The notes under the pieces are model-generated. The model worked only from the letters and a program-made list of their open reading frames with translations. It had not been told where the DNA came from and made no database searches. The position numbers and the translations under genes are program-made. From contig CM067081.1 in NCBI GenBank assembly GCA_034008185.1, positions 31,680,806-31,744,805 on the forward strand: a stretch of DNA of 64,000 nucleotides, read 5' to 3'. Numbering within the stretch: position 1 is the stretch's first letter; each line of letters opens with the position of its first letter. Positions 25,385-39,000 of this stretch are shown piece after piece. The DNA comes from Gorsachius magnificus. Taxonomy: Eukaryota; Chordata; Aves; Pelecaniformes; Ardeidae.

Positions 25385-28176
25385 CTGGAAAGATAGAACC
25401 ATAACAAGGTTAGAGTCGTCTGAAGAAAGAAGAGATTTAAATTTTTAAACCTAAGATTTAAATTTTTATGATTTTTCAGGTCTTCTTAAATATTTCCCTT
25501 TTCATCTGTTCAGCTGGGTAAGAAACCTTCGTTACAGAAAACCTATACAAAAATAAAACTACTTTTTTAATTCCTGTATCAGTATTTGGACATTTTGTTT
25601 TTAAAAAGCTATTCAACATAGAATGTAATAGCACTTTTTGTAAGTAGCTTTGAACAAGCATCCATTTTGCAAAGCTAGGAAAGCTGTGTCTGAAAGTTAA
25701 CAAAGTCAGCTCAGGACTTAAGCGCTGGTGGGAACCTGGAATATGGTTCTGTAGGGAATTTCTCCTTTCCCCAAATACCCAGGCAAACAAGCAGGCACAA
25801 ACAAGTTCACCTGGAATAAGATATCAAACCCCCTAATTCGTTATGTTAAGCTCAAAGTAGGTGGCTTCAATATTGTCAGCTTGAAATACATGAATTATAT
25901 TCATAACATACATTAATATCATTAAATATTTTTGGTTTAAAACTGACACTGCAATCAGCATGCTGTTCTGTAACTTCATTTGCATTTGATAACTGTTCTG
26001 AGAAAATCTGACAGACTACACTGCTCAGGTGATTGCATCTTAATCCCTTCAGCCTTAGTCAGATCATAAAGCTTGACGTCATTTAGCATAATGTGAAGCC
26101 TCTTGGTCACGAGGATTTGAACAATACATTGTGTTATTTGCTAAAAGAATGAAGAGCTGTTTGACAGCTTACACAGCACCTGCACCTATCAGACAGCTTC
26201 AAGTTTGAAATCTAATGCTTTACACTTATGACAGTAATACCCATATTTGCCATTTAGTCTGAAGTGGCAGCAATTATTTTCAAGATACAATGCACAGAAC
26301 CAAACTGTTTCTAATAATGAGCTCCTAGGCTTCGTAGTTTCATTTAAAAAAACAAATCTGTGTGAACACAGAGTTCAAAAACAGTAGTTTCAATTTAGCA
26401 TTCTTTGAAAAAGATCTCCCTTCTAACATCTGAAATAAGCAGCAGCATATGTTTTCTGTCCTACGAAGGACAAATTTAAACTCAAAATAGTACTGGAGGA
26501 TGGCAGGAATTTGCTTGCCACAAACTCATCCTTTCCCACCTTTTATTTATATTGGCATTAGAATAAAAGAGAGGTTAATTTGTTCTCACCTGCAACAAAT
26601 AATTACTAGGTCAGATATTCTCAAAACATGGAATTTAAAGCATATAGCAGTGAATGCATCATCTATTCTATGACATGATAACCCAAATAGATATTTAGTT
26701 GTGAAATAAAGAAATAAAGCAAGTAGATTTAGGCTGTAAATACTAGTGTCGCATCCAAAACCAGCAGAGGATAAACTAATTAGTATCTGTCCTGCTTTCA
26801 GCTGGGATAGAGTTCATTTTCTTCCTAGTAGGTGGCATAGTGCTGTGTTTTGGATTTAGTAGGAGAATAATGTTGATAACACATGGATGTTAGTTGTTGC
26901 TCAGTAGGGCTTAGACTCATCAAGGACTTTTCAGCTTCCCCATGCTCTGCCAGGTGCACAAGAAGCTGGGAGAGGACACAACTGGGACAGCTGACCCAAA
27001 CTGGCCAAAGAGGGATTCCATACCATATGAAGTCATGCTCAGCCTGTAAAGCTGAGGGAAGGAGGAGGAAGGGGGCACATGTTCAGAGTGATGGAGTTTG
27101 TCTTCCCAAGTAACCACGACGCGTGATGGAGCCCTGCTTTCCTGGAGATGGCTGAACACCTGTCTGCTGATGGGAAGTGATGAATGAATTCCTTGTTTTG
27201 CTTTGCTTGCGCATGTGGCCCTTGCTTTACCTATTAAACTGTCTTTATCTCAACCCCTGAGTTTTCTCAGTTTTACCCTTCTGGTTCTCTCCCCCATCCC
27301 ACCAGGGGGGAGTGAGCAAGCAGCTGTGTGAGGCTGAGCTGCTGGCTAGGGTTAAACCACGACAGTATCAAAAAATTGTTTTCTATATACTGTGGCTCCA
27401 AATATTTCAGCGTATCAATTCCATAGCTTGCAGAAGAAAATATTAAACAAAAATAGAATTCCGTCTTTGAAAGTTATCATAGATACTTTCTCTGCCTTTT
27501 CAGTGAGGTTTTCCAGGTTTTAGGTGTAAAAACTGAATGCAGAAAAAGTTATTGCTGAACAGAAGTTTCTATAGTGAAGACCCGTTATATTTTTACTTAT
27601 AAGAGCAACACTTGCTTACAACAAAGGGGATGCAATAAAAGCAAAGCTATCTACATTTTACCTCTACTGTTTTATTTTGGCCTACCACTGCAATGAGGTT
27701 TTCTATCCGCCATATATTTCTTTTAAAAGTCTCTATAGTCCAGTATTTTTGTACTTTTCTGTTGTCATCATACTGCTATACGTCAATGAAATAACAGAGC
27801 AATAGCACCATCTTTTGCTTTTGTAACTCAAAGCAAAACCTAAATAATAGTTCTCAGTCATCATCTACCCAGAACCTGAATTCCTTTACCGAAGTGAAAC
27901 TGCTGTTTCAACAAGCCCCTGAACAACTTGTATGAGCAGAGGATATAGTAAATGGATAATAGGAATAGGGAAAAAAAAAAAAATTTATTAAATACACTGC
28001 CACATTCAGATAATTTAATTCAAGTTCACTATCACCTAAATTGAACTAAAAGATCAAAAATCCATTTTAATAAGCTTAAGGAGTTTTATTATGTTAATTA
28101 TGAAGTTAGCATGACTCTAATAGAAATTTAATCCATTTACTTTCTACTTCAGTGAACAAAAAACTAAAATCCTTAC
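25385..28176 (-). other. RB1: RB1 intron 7
   Basis: A 2.8-kb intron that holds a complete solo LTR at 26,788-27,364. A short tandem duplication of AGATTTAAATTTTT lies near 25,433-25,468. No gene is seen. Confidence 0.85.
26788..27364 (+). mobile_element. ERVL-like solo LTR with 5-bp target duplication
   Basis: The element starts TGTCCTGCTTTCAGC and ends TTAAACCACGACA, so it has the TG…CA ends of an LTR. It is flanked on both sides by GTATC (26,783-26,787 and 27,365-27,369), a perfect 5-bp target-site duplication; five bases fit class III (ERVL-type) elements. The interior matches a bird LTR family I recognise (GTTGATAACACATGGATGTT, CTCCCCCATCCCACCAGGG). ATTAAA at 27,233-27,238 is its probable poly(A) signal. 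There is no internal retroviral region and no second LTR, so this is the product of LTR-LTR recombination. It lies antisense to RB1 and has no coding capacity. Confidence 0.92.
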
Positions 28177-28287
28177 TGTATGGTTCCTTGAGCATAGCAG
28201 GAGGTGACAGTTTGATAAAATAATCTAAGACACACAGCAACAACTGGAAAGAAATCACCAGGTCATCTTCGACTTGCAACATTTTAC
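28177..28287 (-). CDS. RB1: RB1 exon 7 (RbN)
   Basis: 111 bp, human length. Acceptor TTACAG|GTAAAA, donor CATACA|GTAAGG. It encodes [20 protein letters not shown] then [16 protein letters not shown]. The S-P of human S230 (KLSPP) is retained. Confidence 0.97.
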
Positions 28288-29784
28288 CTGTAAAAGTTTA
28301 AAAAGGTAAAGAAAACCTTTGTGAGACGTTTGATTTAATTTTAAAAGTAATTTTAAAAAAATAAAGATTTGGAAGTTCATTTAATGAAAAATTACAGTTA
28401 GAATTCAGAAAGCATCACACAGGATGCCAGTGTTCTTTAAAGGCTATTCATTTTAAAACTCACAGTTCTTAAGAGGTTTGTTGCTTTAGAGATAGCACGC
28501 ATATAAATAAATTTACTGTGTGCAAAACTCCTACCTCTCAGTGTTCCTTCCCAATTTCTTTTTCATTTTACTATAGTGGAGTAACAGTGTAGACTATTTT
28601 ACCTACATGTACCTCTTATTTCTGTGCAATTCTTCCTCACTTTCTTTTTTGTGATCTTACGCAAGCTTTGTGAAAGATGCTCAGTGTTGAGAAAGCAGGA
28701 GTTGCTAGCATATAGTCAAGAGAAATTCAGAACATGCTACCACACTGTATGCTCAGCCTGTCAAATTTATTTGAAATGACTTAAAAGTCAGGCAAATTTT
28801 AGCATGAAGAGCACTTTTAAAACTACATTTTCCAGCTGTTCCCAAATGAGGATTTGTGTGCCAGATAAGACCTACAGGGCCATTCCAAGATTGTGTGCAT
28901 CACCACAAAAAATTTGGAAAGCTGATAGCAGTCCAGAACAGCTACACACCACTACTTGTGCTCTATTTACACTTGCAATTTTTGTATTTATTTTCTGTCA
29001 GAGTTAGCAAGCATTACCCAGGCTCTCCTGTGACTTCAACTATTTGCTGGTAAATTTTAGCTTTCCTTATTCTCAATGAAAAGGCAGGCTAGAAAAATTT
29101 TGTGGGTTTTGCTTTATGCTTATGCTTGGAGAATTCTAGTGTAAAAGCTCCACAAAGCTCAGCCAATCCAAAACCGATTTCAATGCCAAGAGATGTGTAC
29201 ACTTCGCTGGTAACACAGACCTGGAGCAAGCAGCAATTAAGATACACGATTAATTCCTCCATAAACTTATTATAATTTTTTCATCATTCAGCTTTAACTG
29301 GAACTTAGCCTTTTCAAGGAAGAATTGTAATATACATTATTTCAGGGACTTACTATCTTATAATAGCGTCTATTATTAAATTTATTTTTTATATATTTTA
29401 TATATTTATTTTATATATATAAGCCCATTAAAAAAAAAATCTGCCAGTCTTTTCAGGTAATCATCCATTACTAAAATATTGGCAGGTTATAAAGCACCTC
29501 AGTACAGAATGCCCACCTTCAAAGGGAAAAAAAAAAAAATCTTATAAACCTTAAAAATATATATTTATATACACAGGAAGTAATAGAAGTTAAAAGAATA
29601 GCCAAATTGTATAGAAAGAAATATTACTGACTAGTTACAAAAGCCACACAATCAAAACATTCTGGGCCTGTACTATGAACATTTGTAATAAGGACACCAA
29701 TCCCATACTGGACACATAAACCAAACCCATTAACCTCAATTCAAGAATATGCATTAAAATAACTGTCTTTTAATTATAACTTAC
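28288..29784 (-). other. RB1: RB1 intron 6
   Basis: A 1.5-kb AT-rich intron, with an AT-only low-complexity stretch around 29,380-29,421. No gene is seen. Confidence 0.85.
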
Positions 29785-29852
29785 CTTTTGCCAGCAAAAA
29801 AGTAATCCAGTAATTTTTTGGGACTAATACAGAACTGAGTTCAGCAGAAATC
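29785..29852 (-). CDS. RB1: RB1 exon 6 (RbN)
   Basis: 68 bp, human length. Acceptor ATACAG|GATTTC, donor AAAAG|GTAAGT. It encodes ISAELSSVLVPKNYWITFLL then AKG; WITFLLAKG is identical to human. Confidence 0.96.
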
Positions 29853-30511
29853 CTGTATAGTCACAAAAATAAAGCCTTTGCATTAATAGGTCTGTAGTAA
29901 TTTAAACTATAGTTTCTGAAAAAATGTTTCAGTCTATGGAACATTTTAAGACAACATGCAACATTTCCCACATAGTTAAGTTTATTAATTATCTCGTTCC
30001 ATTCCCTATGTAATTATGACTATGCACTTGAAAAAAATTAAGTCTCTGTAAAGCCATTCAAGAATCAGGAAATATCTGTATCATCCTTGGAAAAGAAAGT
30101 GAATGTGGATAATTCACTTAACTGTCATGAGCTGTTTTCTCGCTTGTGCCTTTGACTAATGCCCTATTTTCCAGTCACAGCATGAACGCAAGCTCATTTG
30201 GGAGTTGCTAAGGCATCTTTTCATCCATTCATTTGTTGCTATGATTAGGAAGCTCACTCTCCAAATGTTCGTTTCCACCATGATGAGACACCCGCCATTG
30301 GGTGGCGATCCTTCATGGAGGAAGTGATCAAATGTATATATCACTTCTGCGGCTTTCATCATCTCTCACTGAAATTCAAAGTCCCCACTAAATCTAAATT
30401 AAACACATGACATACTATGACTTAGGTCAATCTTAATGAGTTAAAAAATAAAAATGCTGACATGTTTTACATCTCATCTCAACAAACACAACTTAGGAAA
30501 GTCAAACTTAC
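29853..30511 (-). other. RB1: RB1 intron 5
   Basis: A 0.66-kb intron; nothing else is recognised. Confidence 0.85.
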
Positions 30512-30550
30512 TCACTACTAGGTTGTTCCAGATAAATAAGGCCACAAGTC
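30512..30550 (-). CDS. RB1: RB1 exon 5 (39-bp small exon)
   Basis: 39 bp, human length. Acceptor TTCTAG|GACTTG, donor AGTGA|GTAAGT. It encodes TCGLIYLEQPSSE (human TCELIYLTQPSSS). Confidence 0.96.
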
Positions 30551-32399
30551 CTAGAAAACAAAAATAAATACTTATTTTTAAACACCTCTGAAAGCAAACC
30601 GTGTAATATCTTTGCTTTCAATGTAGTAAAAAAATACACCAGTTCACAAAACATTATTCTAACTTTAAAAAACTGATAACTCTTGGAGATCAGATTAACA
30701 ACAGACCAAGTAAAGCCCTGCCAGAGCTGAAATAATACTGTTGCTTGCATGCTTATGTCAAAGCTTGCATAGTAGAACAATTTTAATTTGGTATAACAAA
30801 AATTTGTTATTGTTTTCTTCTAGAAAGACAGGATTTGTACATACATTGTTACTCAGTGGCTTGTAAAACACAGCAAAGCATACGCTACAGCTGTGCAGAA
30901 CACTATAAAAGGGCATTTAAAAATATTTACTCTTTCTGCAAAGTCACTGCAAGCCTTGTGGTATAATGTTTCTTCCTAGTTATTTTAGGTATGTGTTATT
31001 TCAAGAAATGAATTCAGTTTATTCAAAAAGAAAACAGGGGAAAAACACAAATTTCAAATCTTTCTGTTTGAAAAAATTGTTACTGCAATTCAAGTTTTGA
31101 AAAAGTAAGCAAGTGAAGAAGAGTTAGAGGAGGGACAAAAAAACCCCCATGCCTGTATAAATCTGCAATGACACTTTTATAGCCTTGCAATGGGCAAAAC
31201 CAAATTATTTACAACTTTATCGCTTTAAGGCAACCATAAACTTTACAAAAATGTTGCGATATACACATTATCCAAGCTAATGGGAAGTATGATTGATTGG
31301 GCTTTGAAAAGACAAATAAAACTTGTATCGCATTTGTGCTTTGATTCTATAAACTACCAAGGGGTGACCTGCTACCCCTTTCAAGGGTCATTTAAGGGAT
31401 ATTTGAGAGCCTTCTATGGTTTGGGAGGCAAAATGTTACAGTGACTCAAACTCTTGCAGGTGAAAAATACCACAGTGCTCTGAAGCAATGGAATCAAGTA
31501 ACACGAGCGTCACATGTTAAATAACATGGAACAGTTTTCTACTGGTATATGCTACAGAGAATTTCACAGACTGATTAAAAATTGCCTCAGAGGATATCAG
31601 ATCTTGCCAATATGCATCTATGCTAGCACATATTAGCCTGCAAAAGGATCTAAAGCCTTTATCATCTCTGTCTTCACATTAAAGCATAGAGTACGGCAAC
31701 TTACCACCCTGGAGTAACAGCAACTCAAAAAAAGCCTCCATTTGAGAATCTCCTGATTTTCAAGTCACACACAGAAAGCTCTTAGCACTCCACCATAAGC
31801 ACATTCAATTAATTCTGTACAAAGAGAATGCCCCCTGATTCTCACCATATGGTCAGCTAAACCACTTGGGGAGGTTTACCTTGGTTACAAGTGAGAACTG
31901 ATACAAAAAGCAAGCTCTGCAACACCCCTAGAAGATGCTGGAACAAATAGCCTTCAGTTCCAGGTCTGGGAGAGAAAGACTATCTTATTTGTGCTTTTTT
32001 CCTTTCTAGAAGTCCTTAGAAAGAAACTTTTGGATTACGATTTGGTGAGGGGTGGGCAGGTAGAAACAGAAAGTCCCTTAAAGTCCCTGTTAGATAGTAA
32101 ACCATTCGTTTTATTTGTAAAAAGCTTAACAAAGGGACCGGCAACCACTTGTCGTGCTCCTCTTACTATTGTTTGTACTGCAACAAGGGGATTGTTTAAC
32201 AACACATTGTAATAGTTATGGAGTAAAATGTAAGATGTGTTTATTCAATGCATGTACACAGTTCCATTTCACTGTTCTATAAACATTAGTACACAGAGTT
32301 TAAATGGGCTCTTCTAATACACAGTTTGATAAATCTAAATACTTAAATGTTGACAGCCATAAAGAATTCGTAATTTCTAAATAAAAAAATGTATATTAC
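30551..32399 (-). other. RB1: RB1 intron 4
   Basis: A 1.85-kb AT-rich intron; no gene or clear repeat is recognised. Confidence 0.85.
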
Positions 32400-32534
32400 C
32401 TTTCAAACTTGTGGTATAGTGCAAGTAATACATCATATTTCTTTTTCAGCCTTGATACAGTGCTATCAACTTTAGTGCTTACAGTATCCATGTTAACATC
32501 CACCTCTTTCAGAAACTGAAAAAATGCACATACA
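32400..32534 (-). CDS. RB1: RB1 exon 4 (RbN) with a 5-codon insertion
   Basis: 135 bp against 120 in human. Acceptor TTTCAG|TGTATG after a long pyrimidine tract, donor GAAAG|GTAATA. It encodes [20 protein letters not shown] then [20 protein letters not shown] and HKFE. The extra five residues fall in the loop between FLKEVD and STKVD. The frame stays open. Confidence 0.96.
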
Positions 32535-34538
32535 CTGAAAAAAAAAAGGAAAAAAAATGCCAGATTATCATAACCAAGAATGACCATTATGCAATAGCTC
32601 TTCAAAAACCCCACCAAAATCCACTGCCTTACTTCACTAGACTCCATCATATTCTTACTACAACTAGCAATGACTGAGAACCTTGCTTTGGAAAACACTA
32701 CTTGCTTACTTTGAGCCCTCTACACCACCTTTACATTCTCCAGATGCAGGAAAAACTGTTCAACTAGGTAGCAACAGGCCTCTTACGATATGGGCTCTAC
32801 CACAAAAAGAGAATTTTCTTGGCTAGAACAGATATTATCTTTGGAAGTCAGAATTTGCTAACTGGACGCATTTTTCTTCCTTGCTCTGACAGTAAAACCA
32901 CAAATACCCAACACAGACATCTCAACTCTTCTGTTCTTTCTAGAAGTTCTACTTCAGAAATGTTCTTACTACTCTAAGAACATGAAACTTGGCTCCACCA
33001 TGCTAAAGAGAGACCCAGAAATGAAAACTGAGATGAATGCACTGAATTATATGGAAATCCAAGTCTTTCAACAGGCATTGGGGGCAAGGACAGCCCCACC
33101 CTTTGGAAATACTATTACATAGGGGACCAAAGTTTTCCATGTAATATCATGGCCATCAAGAAAGCATTTTGTTGTTTTATTCATAACCAAAACGAGCAGA
33201 TTGCTAAAATTAAGGAGGTGGAAGCTATCAAATCTATTCAACTATTTCAACTATATCTAATTTTGATCCTTTATCAGAATATAGGATTCTGAGAGATTTT
33301 TTTGATCTTTGTCAGATTAAAAAACAGAATATAAAACCAGTCAGAAGTTCATTTGGGAATTCTTTTTCCATGGAATGAAAAATCTTTTGCCGTGGAATGA
33401 AAAATCTTTCCAATATATCTGTGTGGCTCTAGAGGATAAGATGACTGGTAGAAATCTCTGCCAGATTGACCTTAAGCTGACAAAAAGCCCAGGGCTAGCA
33501 AGCAATTGAGTGTTGCTAAAATAAAAATTGGCAGAGTAATAGATTACTCTCTGAAACCCCAGGGGAAAAAGTCTCTTTCCATTTGCAGCACAAGTTGGTC
33601 TGTACTCAGGTGGAACATGCTGAACATCGCTGCACAAATGCAATTAGATTTCATCCACGCGGTTCCAATTCAGTCAAGACTGAAGAGATTAAGTTGAACA
33701 TAGTACCTGACTGCTGCTCTGGGAGACGATGCGAGGTAGGAGCAGCATGGAGAAGTCTAATCATAACTGATGACTTCCAAGAAAAGGATATTTAACCCCA
33801 AGCCTGGGGTTAACCACCACAACATGCCTGGTGTTCTGCCTTAGCCTCTTGCCCTAGAGCATCCAAAAGCTTTGTTCCTGCACATGCTTTCGATGCACAG
33901 CAGTTACTAGGCAGACAGCACTGGAATCCTTTCCTTAGATGAATCTAACACAAGGGTATACCTTTTGCTGTTGCCACCTAAATTTTCCTTAAAAGCAGAT
34001 ATTGTCCTATAATCTTTATTTCTGTATTATGAACTTAGTCAATAAACAATCTAACAGTAACAATCCCCTAGCAAAAACCACGTACAAAAGTACAAAATTT
34101 AGACCAGCATTAAAATGTTTGCAAAAGAGCAGCATGCTGGCAAACTGTTTAAAAAGTAACATTTTTTTCCACTTCTTGATTTAGCCTAAACCTAATGTTG
34201 GAAAAATGTTCCTGATACAGGGAAAGAAAGGAAAATATTTGAAGTGTAATTTACATCAAGTTAAACTGATGAAGACTTTAGCTTAAGCAAGAACAAGAAT
34301 CTGCTGTGTGATATAATCAAAGCCCATCACAGCCAAATCAAACAAGTATCATTGCTCCCTCAACTAAAATATGACAGCAAGACTCCTAGTTTACCGAAAT
34401 ACTAAAAATTTCCATAAGTAACCTTCACTTTAAAATCAACTAAAAAGCACATTAACAATGCCTTAAAAACATTCCCTTAATAAAAATGTTGACTAGTTAA
34501 TTGCTGAAATCTAAATTCACACACTTAAATTCACTTAC
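32535..34538 (-). other. RB1: RB1 intron 3
   Basis: A 2.0-kb intron. It has a 22-bp tandem duplication (TGGAATGAAAAATCTTT at 33,371 and 33,393). The short open frames on both strands show no protein-family signature. Confidence 0.85.
33371..33409. repeat. 22-bp tandem duplication
   Basis: TGGAATGAAAAATCTTT occurs at 33,371-33,387 and 33,393-33,409, two near-identical tandem units in RB1 intron 3. Confidence 0.8.
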
Positions 34539-34648
34539 CTAATGCTTATACTTTTCAGAAGCTCTGTGAAAGTGAATGTTATTTCATCCAGATCAATTGC
34601 TACAATAAAGATACAGACTCCCCATGTTTCCTTTTTCTTGTTATAGGC
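34539..34648 (-). CDS. RB1: RB1 exon 3 (RbN)
   Basis: 110 bp (human 116, two codons shorter). Acceptor CTAAAAG|GCCTAT (AAG type, after a good pyrimidine tract), donor ATTAG|GTAAGT. It encodes [20 protein letters not shown] then [23 protein letters not shown] and the FTFTEL motif anchor the alignment with human. Confidence 0.95.
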
Positions 34649-36033
34649 CTTTTAGAAAAAGAGAAAACAGTTTTTATTTTTATTACGCAATAAAGTGGAT
34701 AATATATGGAAAGCACTAATTTCTCCAAACTAGATTAGAAATGGTAAAACAAAACACCCTCAAGCAAACATTTGACTGTGATAGCCAATTATTTGATAAC
34801 TGAAAACCATTACAAGTTTTACGTTACAGATGAAAGACCAAGAACTTACTCCTAGAGTACAAGACCAATTTTACCCATACAATTCAGCAAAGCTTCGAAA
34901 TAGAAGCTTTGGTTCCATGGAACGTTTATGCAAAGCAGAAACCATGAGGGTTTTTTTTTTCAAAGTTACTATATTTGATCGTAACAAGACACTGAAGGTT
35001 AAGGAATCAGGAGAGACATTATAAGAAAGAAATATAAAATCATTAAAAGGACAAGCAATAAATACTCATGAATTTTATTATCCAGCTAGGTCTCAACCAC
35101 TTATCACAGCTGAACCACAAACCCATCTCTTTGTTTAGTAAAATGTGTTAATAACAAGCACCTTCAGGCATTTTCCTACCAGACATCTACACTTAAGGTC
35201 TGTCTTCTGCTGCTTAGAAGTAAGGAACAAGCTGTACAATCATCCTTCCCCGAAGAAAAGCCACCCCGTAATGGCAGACATGGAGCTCACTCTTCACAAG
35301 CTAGTCACTTGGAGCTAGCCAGGCACCAGCTACAATTCCAGTACCCTTCCACCAAAACAGCATTTCAACGGAAAACCTCTAAAGAGCAATGTTTTGTAGA
35401 AGAAGCATGGAAGAAAGAAGACAAGCAGGTATGTCATGGGTTTTGGAAACAAAGCTATTTTGAAGACAGAACCAGGTGTGGGTGCAGCCCTGCAAGACTC
35501 CTAAAACTGCAGACTCATGAAACACTCTTTGGACACAGGGCATCTTTGTAAAGAAATCTGCAATGCCACCCAGGCCCACAGCCGCGTCAGCAAAGGAGCA
35601 GAGTCTGAGCATGTGTCTCAGCAGCTCTAGGTTGGATGTAATATCCGATAGAGGATGGAGGTGAAACAGACCCCCGGGAGTGAGTGAGCTGAAATACTGA
35701 ACTCAGCTCTTCTACGCTGTTTAGTTTTAGCCCACTCCCTGGCCTGTTTCTTTATCCTTTCCCCAGTCACTCCACCCAGCTGCCTCCCAGACAACACCAG
35801 TGTGAGCCACAGGGGCCAATTCACTCTAGAAAATACTCCCCAAAGGCAATAGCAATAAGACTGCACCAGACCTGGGTCCCTCCATCTCACGTGGTCTTCT
35901 AAAACTACCCTGAAAGGCTCTGCATCCTCAGCACCCACTCGTGTGCTCACTTACTCAGTGGGGTAACCATGACAAATAGCTTGTCGTGCCCATAAATTAC
36001 ACAATAATTTCACTCACACTGCCAACAATTATG

Positions 36034-36036
<3 letters not shown>

Positions 36037-36065
<29 letters not shown>
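36037..36065. repeat. T29 homopolymer
   Basis: An uninterrupted run of 29 T in RB1 intron 2, with no recognisable retroposon body attached. Confidence 0.9.
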
Positions 36066-36067
<2 letters not shown>

Positions 36068-39000
36068 AATTGCTCTGCTTCTTTCTTGGGACCAGCATTT
36101 ATACTTCCATGCGGACTGGCTGGGGCCTCCTCCGAAGAATGAGAAGTTTCACTGGTTTGTGCAATTCATAAGAGTTATAGTACAAGCTTGAATGCTAAAG
36201 TAATCAGCCACCTTCAACAGCGTGGTAACTGTCCATTATTTAAGTTAGCACTTTCTTCCTGCATTCCTGTTTGAGCTTTTCTATGAATTACGACACCTTG
36301 TACAACAGAAAATAATTTTGAAAGAAGCTATTAAGACTGAGATGCATTTGATGATACATAAAGGAATGTATATTAATATCAAATAGTCACTGCCTCTCTG
36401 TTTATTTGAAACCCTCATTTTTTCAATATTTTATGTACCATCATACACCACCAGCAACCTAAAGATGAGGCAAAAAAAATTGCTCTCGAATGGCTTTTGC
36501 ACAGAAGAAAGGCTTTGCTAGGAGATGCGCTCCCACTGTCTCAGCCAGTCTCAAGAATCCTTTGCTGATGACAGCTACAAGTACGTACCAGGCACATACG
36601 AACAAAAAACATCCTGTAGGACGGGGCTGTCTATTTTCCTGCATCAATGTGTCTGTGATGCACTGTAAAAAAATCTTGAAAGTTAAGGCTAGCTAGTGAC
36701 CTACCAAGAAGAAGGATGACTACTCACTTACCGAGAACACCACTGCCGCTGGAGTCAGTTGACCTTGTTTAATAAAAAAGTTCCCCTCACTTCACACTCC
36801 TGCAAACTCAGACCATGACATTGTTCTGTAAATACAACTTGTAGGGCAGGAGGACTGAGTGCTAGGAAGCGGTGAGATTGTTCCTAGTTCACTGCCTATC
36901 CAAACAAGCCTAGCTCTCCTAGGCAGCTTAGCTCTACCCTAGGAGGATGAATGCTTGATGGCTATAGCAATGGTTTATTTGGTAAGAGTTGAGGTCTGGT
37001 TTTGCAAGAACAATCTTTAAACTCCTTATCGGTATGGTATGGGGTAATAACTCATTTATTTCTACCATTAAACAAGATGGCAACCTGAGAGGCAGCTTGT
37101 CAATCCACTAGATTCAAACCATTACGGTGAGTCAAACTCTAATAACAGGACTACCCCCTTGCCCTCATGCCCCTTCTAACTCCTGGTGTTACAGCATGCT
37201 TTGGGCACCTCCTCCTCAACCAGACCAGATGTTGGATGAGTGCTGGCCTAACAAAATCATTATGCAGAACCCATGATAAACTAATATATTATGGTTGGTT
37301 TCTAATAGCAAAGAAAAGGTGAGCAGCTCTTGAGTGTGCCCACCTCTTAACATCAGCTGTGTGAGGGAGGAGAGGAGAACATGCAAGAACACCAGACTGG
37401 GCCTATCCCACCAGCTGCTACTGCTTAAAATACCCAAAGATGCAGGTAAACTGCAATTTCCTCAGAAAATAAGACTATCTGCCCATATCCACGCATGAAG
37501 ATTTTAGTGATTTTAATATATAAAATACAAACATCATGGGGTGGGGAAAGAGATAAGGAGAGGCCAGACTGAGTATTTTCCTCCTCATACCCGTTCCTTC
37601 CCAAAGCTCACAGACATTTTTCAAGTCCTTTCCTATACAAATGAGTTAATGCTGACTGCAGAACAAAAATGCAGAAGCATCTCTCTGTTCAACTATTTTG
37701 CCAGTGTCATAACTCCAGGGAAGCCAATCCTGTGACACAAATTAGCAGTTTGTTTACAGCCAAAACCAGACAATTCATCCCAGATGGACTTGAGGGCATG
37801 GGAATGGACGCAAGACAAATTCACAACCAGAAATTCATTTCTGAGGGTTTTATTCTTGACCACAGTCTGACTCAAGATCTTTATTGATATAGCATCACTA
37901 CAGAAAACAGGCAGGACAACAGCTCAACATTTGTCCCTGGCTGTCGGTGCCAATAAGACGACTTCCAGTGACCTTATTTCAACTGATCATGAATCAAAGC
38001 CTCCCAATCACTAACTCGAAGATTGTTTAGCACCTAGTAGTTTACATAGACTTCTTTCTTTTTTTATTTAGGATTCTGGGGAACCAATGCTATAACTCTG
38101 GACAATGTAGGTCAGTTCTGTTGAATCAATATAGTTTTCTGTAGGAAAAGATATAAAACTCTTACAAACTCTCAAAATATTTATGTCTTATTCTGGACTT
38201 ACTGTTAATACCATGTAACCCATTTTTAGCAGATCATCAGCTTGCCTAAATCTAGTGAAAACAACCCAGAAGAGTCATAAGCTTAAAATGCTCATCAAAC
38301 TGAACTCCTGTGAAATGGAATTCTTGCCTCTCTTCTTTTCAGATGTTGTTGCAAAGTGTTAAAGGCACTAATAGAAATACTTTCTGTTCTCTGCCTCAAG
38401 GTTCTCCAGTGCTAAACCAGCCACAAGGAGGAGACGGTCACAGAAGTCTCAGTTCTAGTTTGCAGTTAGAGATGTTTATTATTCTGCCAAGACTGATAGC
38501 AGTTTTGATGACAGCCTACAAAAGTGATCCAGGAATAGAACCTTCAAATGATGCTGTGTAAAAGAAGGTCAAGAGAAATGTACATGAGAAATACCAACAC
38601 AGATGGGTATTTGAATCAAGCGGCATATAGGATGTCACACTGCAAATACCAAAAACCTAATTTTTGAAGGGGAAGATGTTGGCTTACTCAAACCTCAGCC
38701 ACCACATCCTAATCAATATAGAGAACTAGTTAGATGGTACAAGAAACACCCACAGATATGTTTATGATTACATGGGAGGAAGATGGCAGGGAAAAAGAAC
38801 CAAGAAGCACTCACAATAGAAAAGTGATCAGAATTAAGACTTGTAGGAAAAATTTCCTAGAAAAAAAATTCTGAAAGTGAATATTGTACCCACTGTCTGA
38901 GTATAAGAAGTTCTGGGCAAAGACAGTTAGATCCTCCATTTTTCAGCAATAACAGTTTTAAATTTTCTATTGAACATTGTCTGCAATGGAAGATTACTAT

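Noticed and set aside
35627..35950. 107-codon minus-strand frame and GC-rich stretch in RB1 intron 2, considered as an LTR or exon
   Set aside because: I could not identify LTR ends, a target duplication or a protein family, so it is left as unexplained intron sequence.
36037..36065. Long T29 and A21-A27 runs considered as tails of processed retrocopies
   Set aside because: No gene-like or SINE-like body is found next to any of them, and no flanking target duplications are evident.
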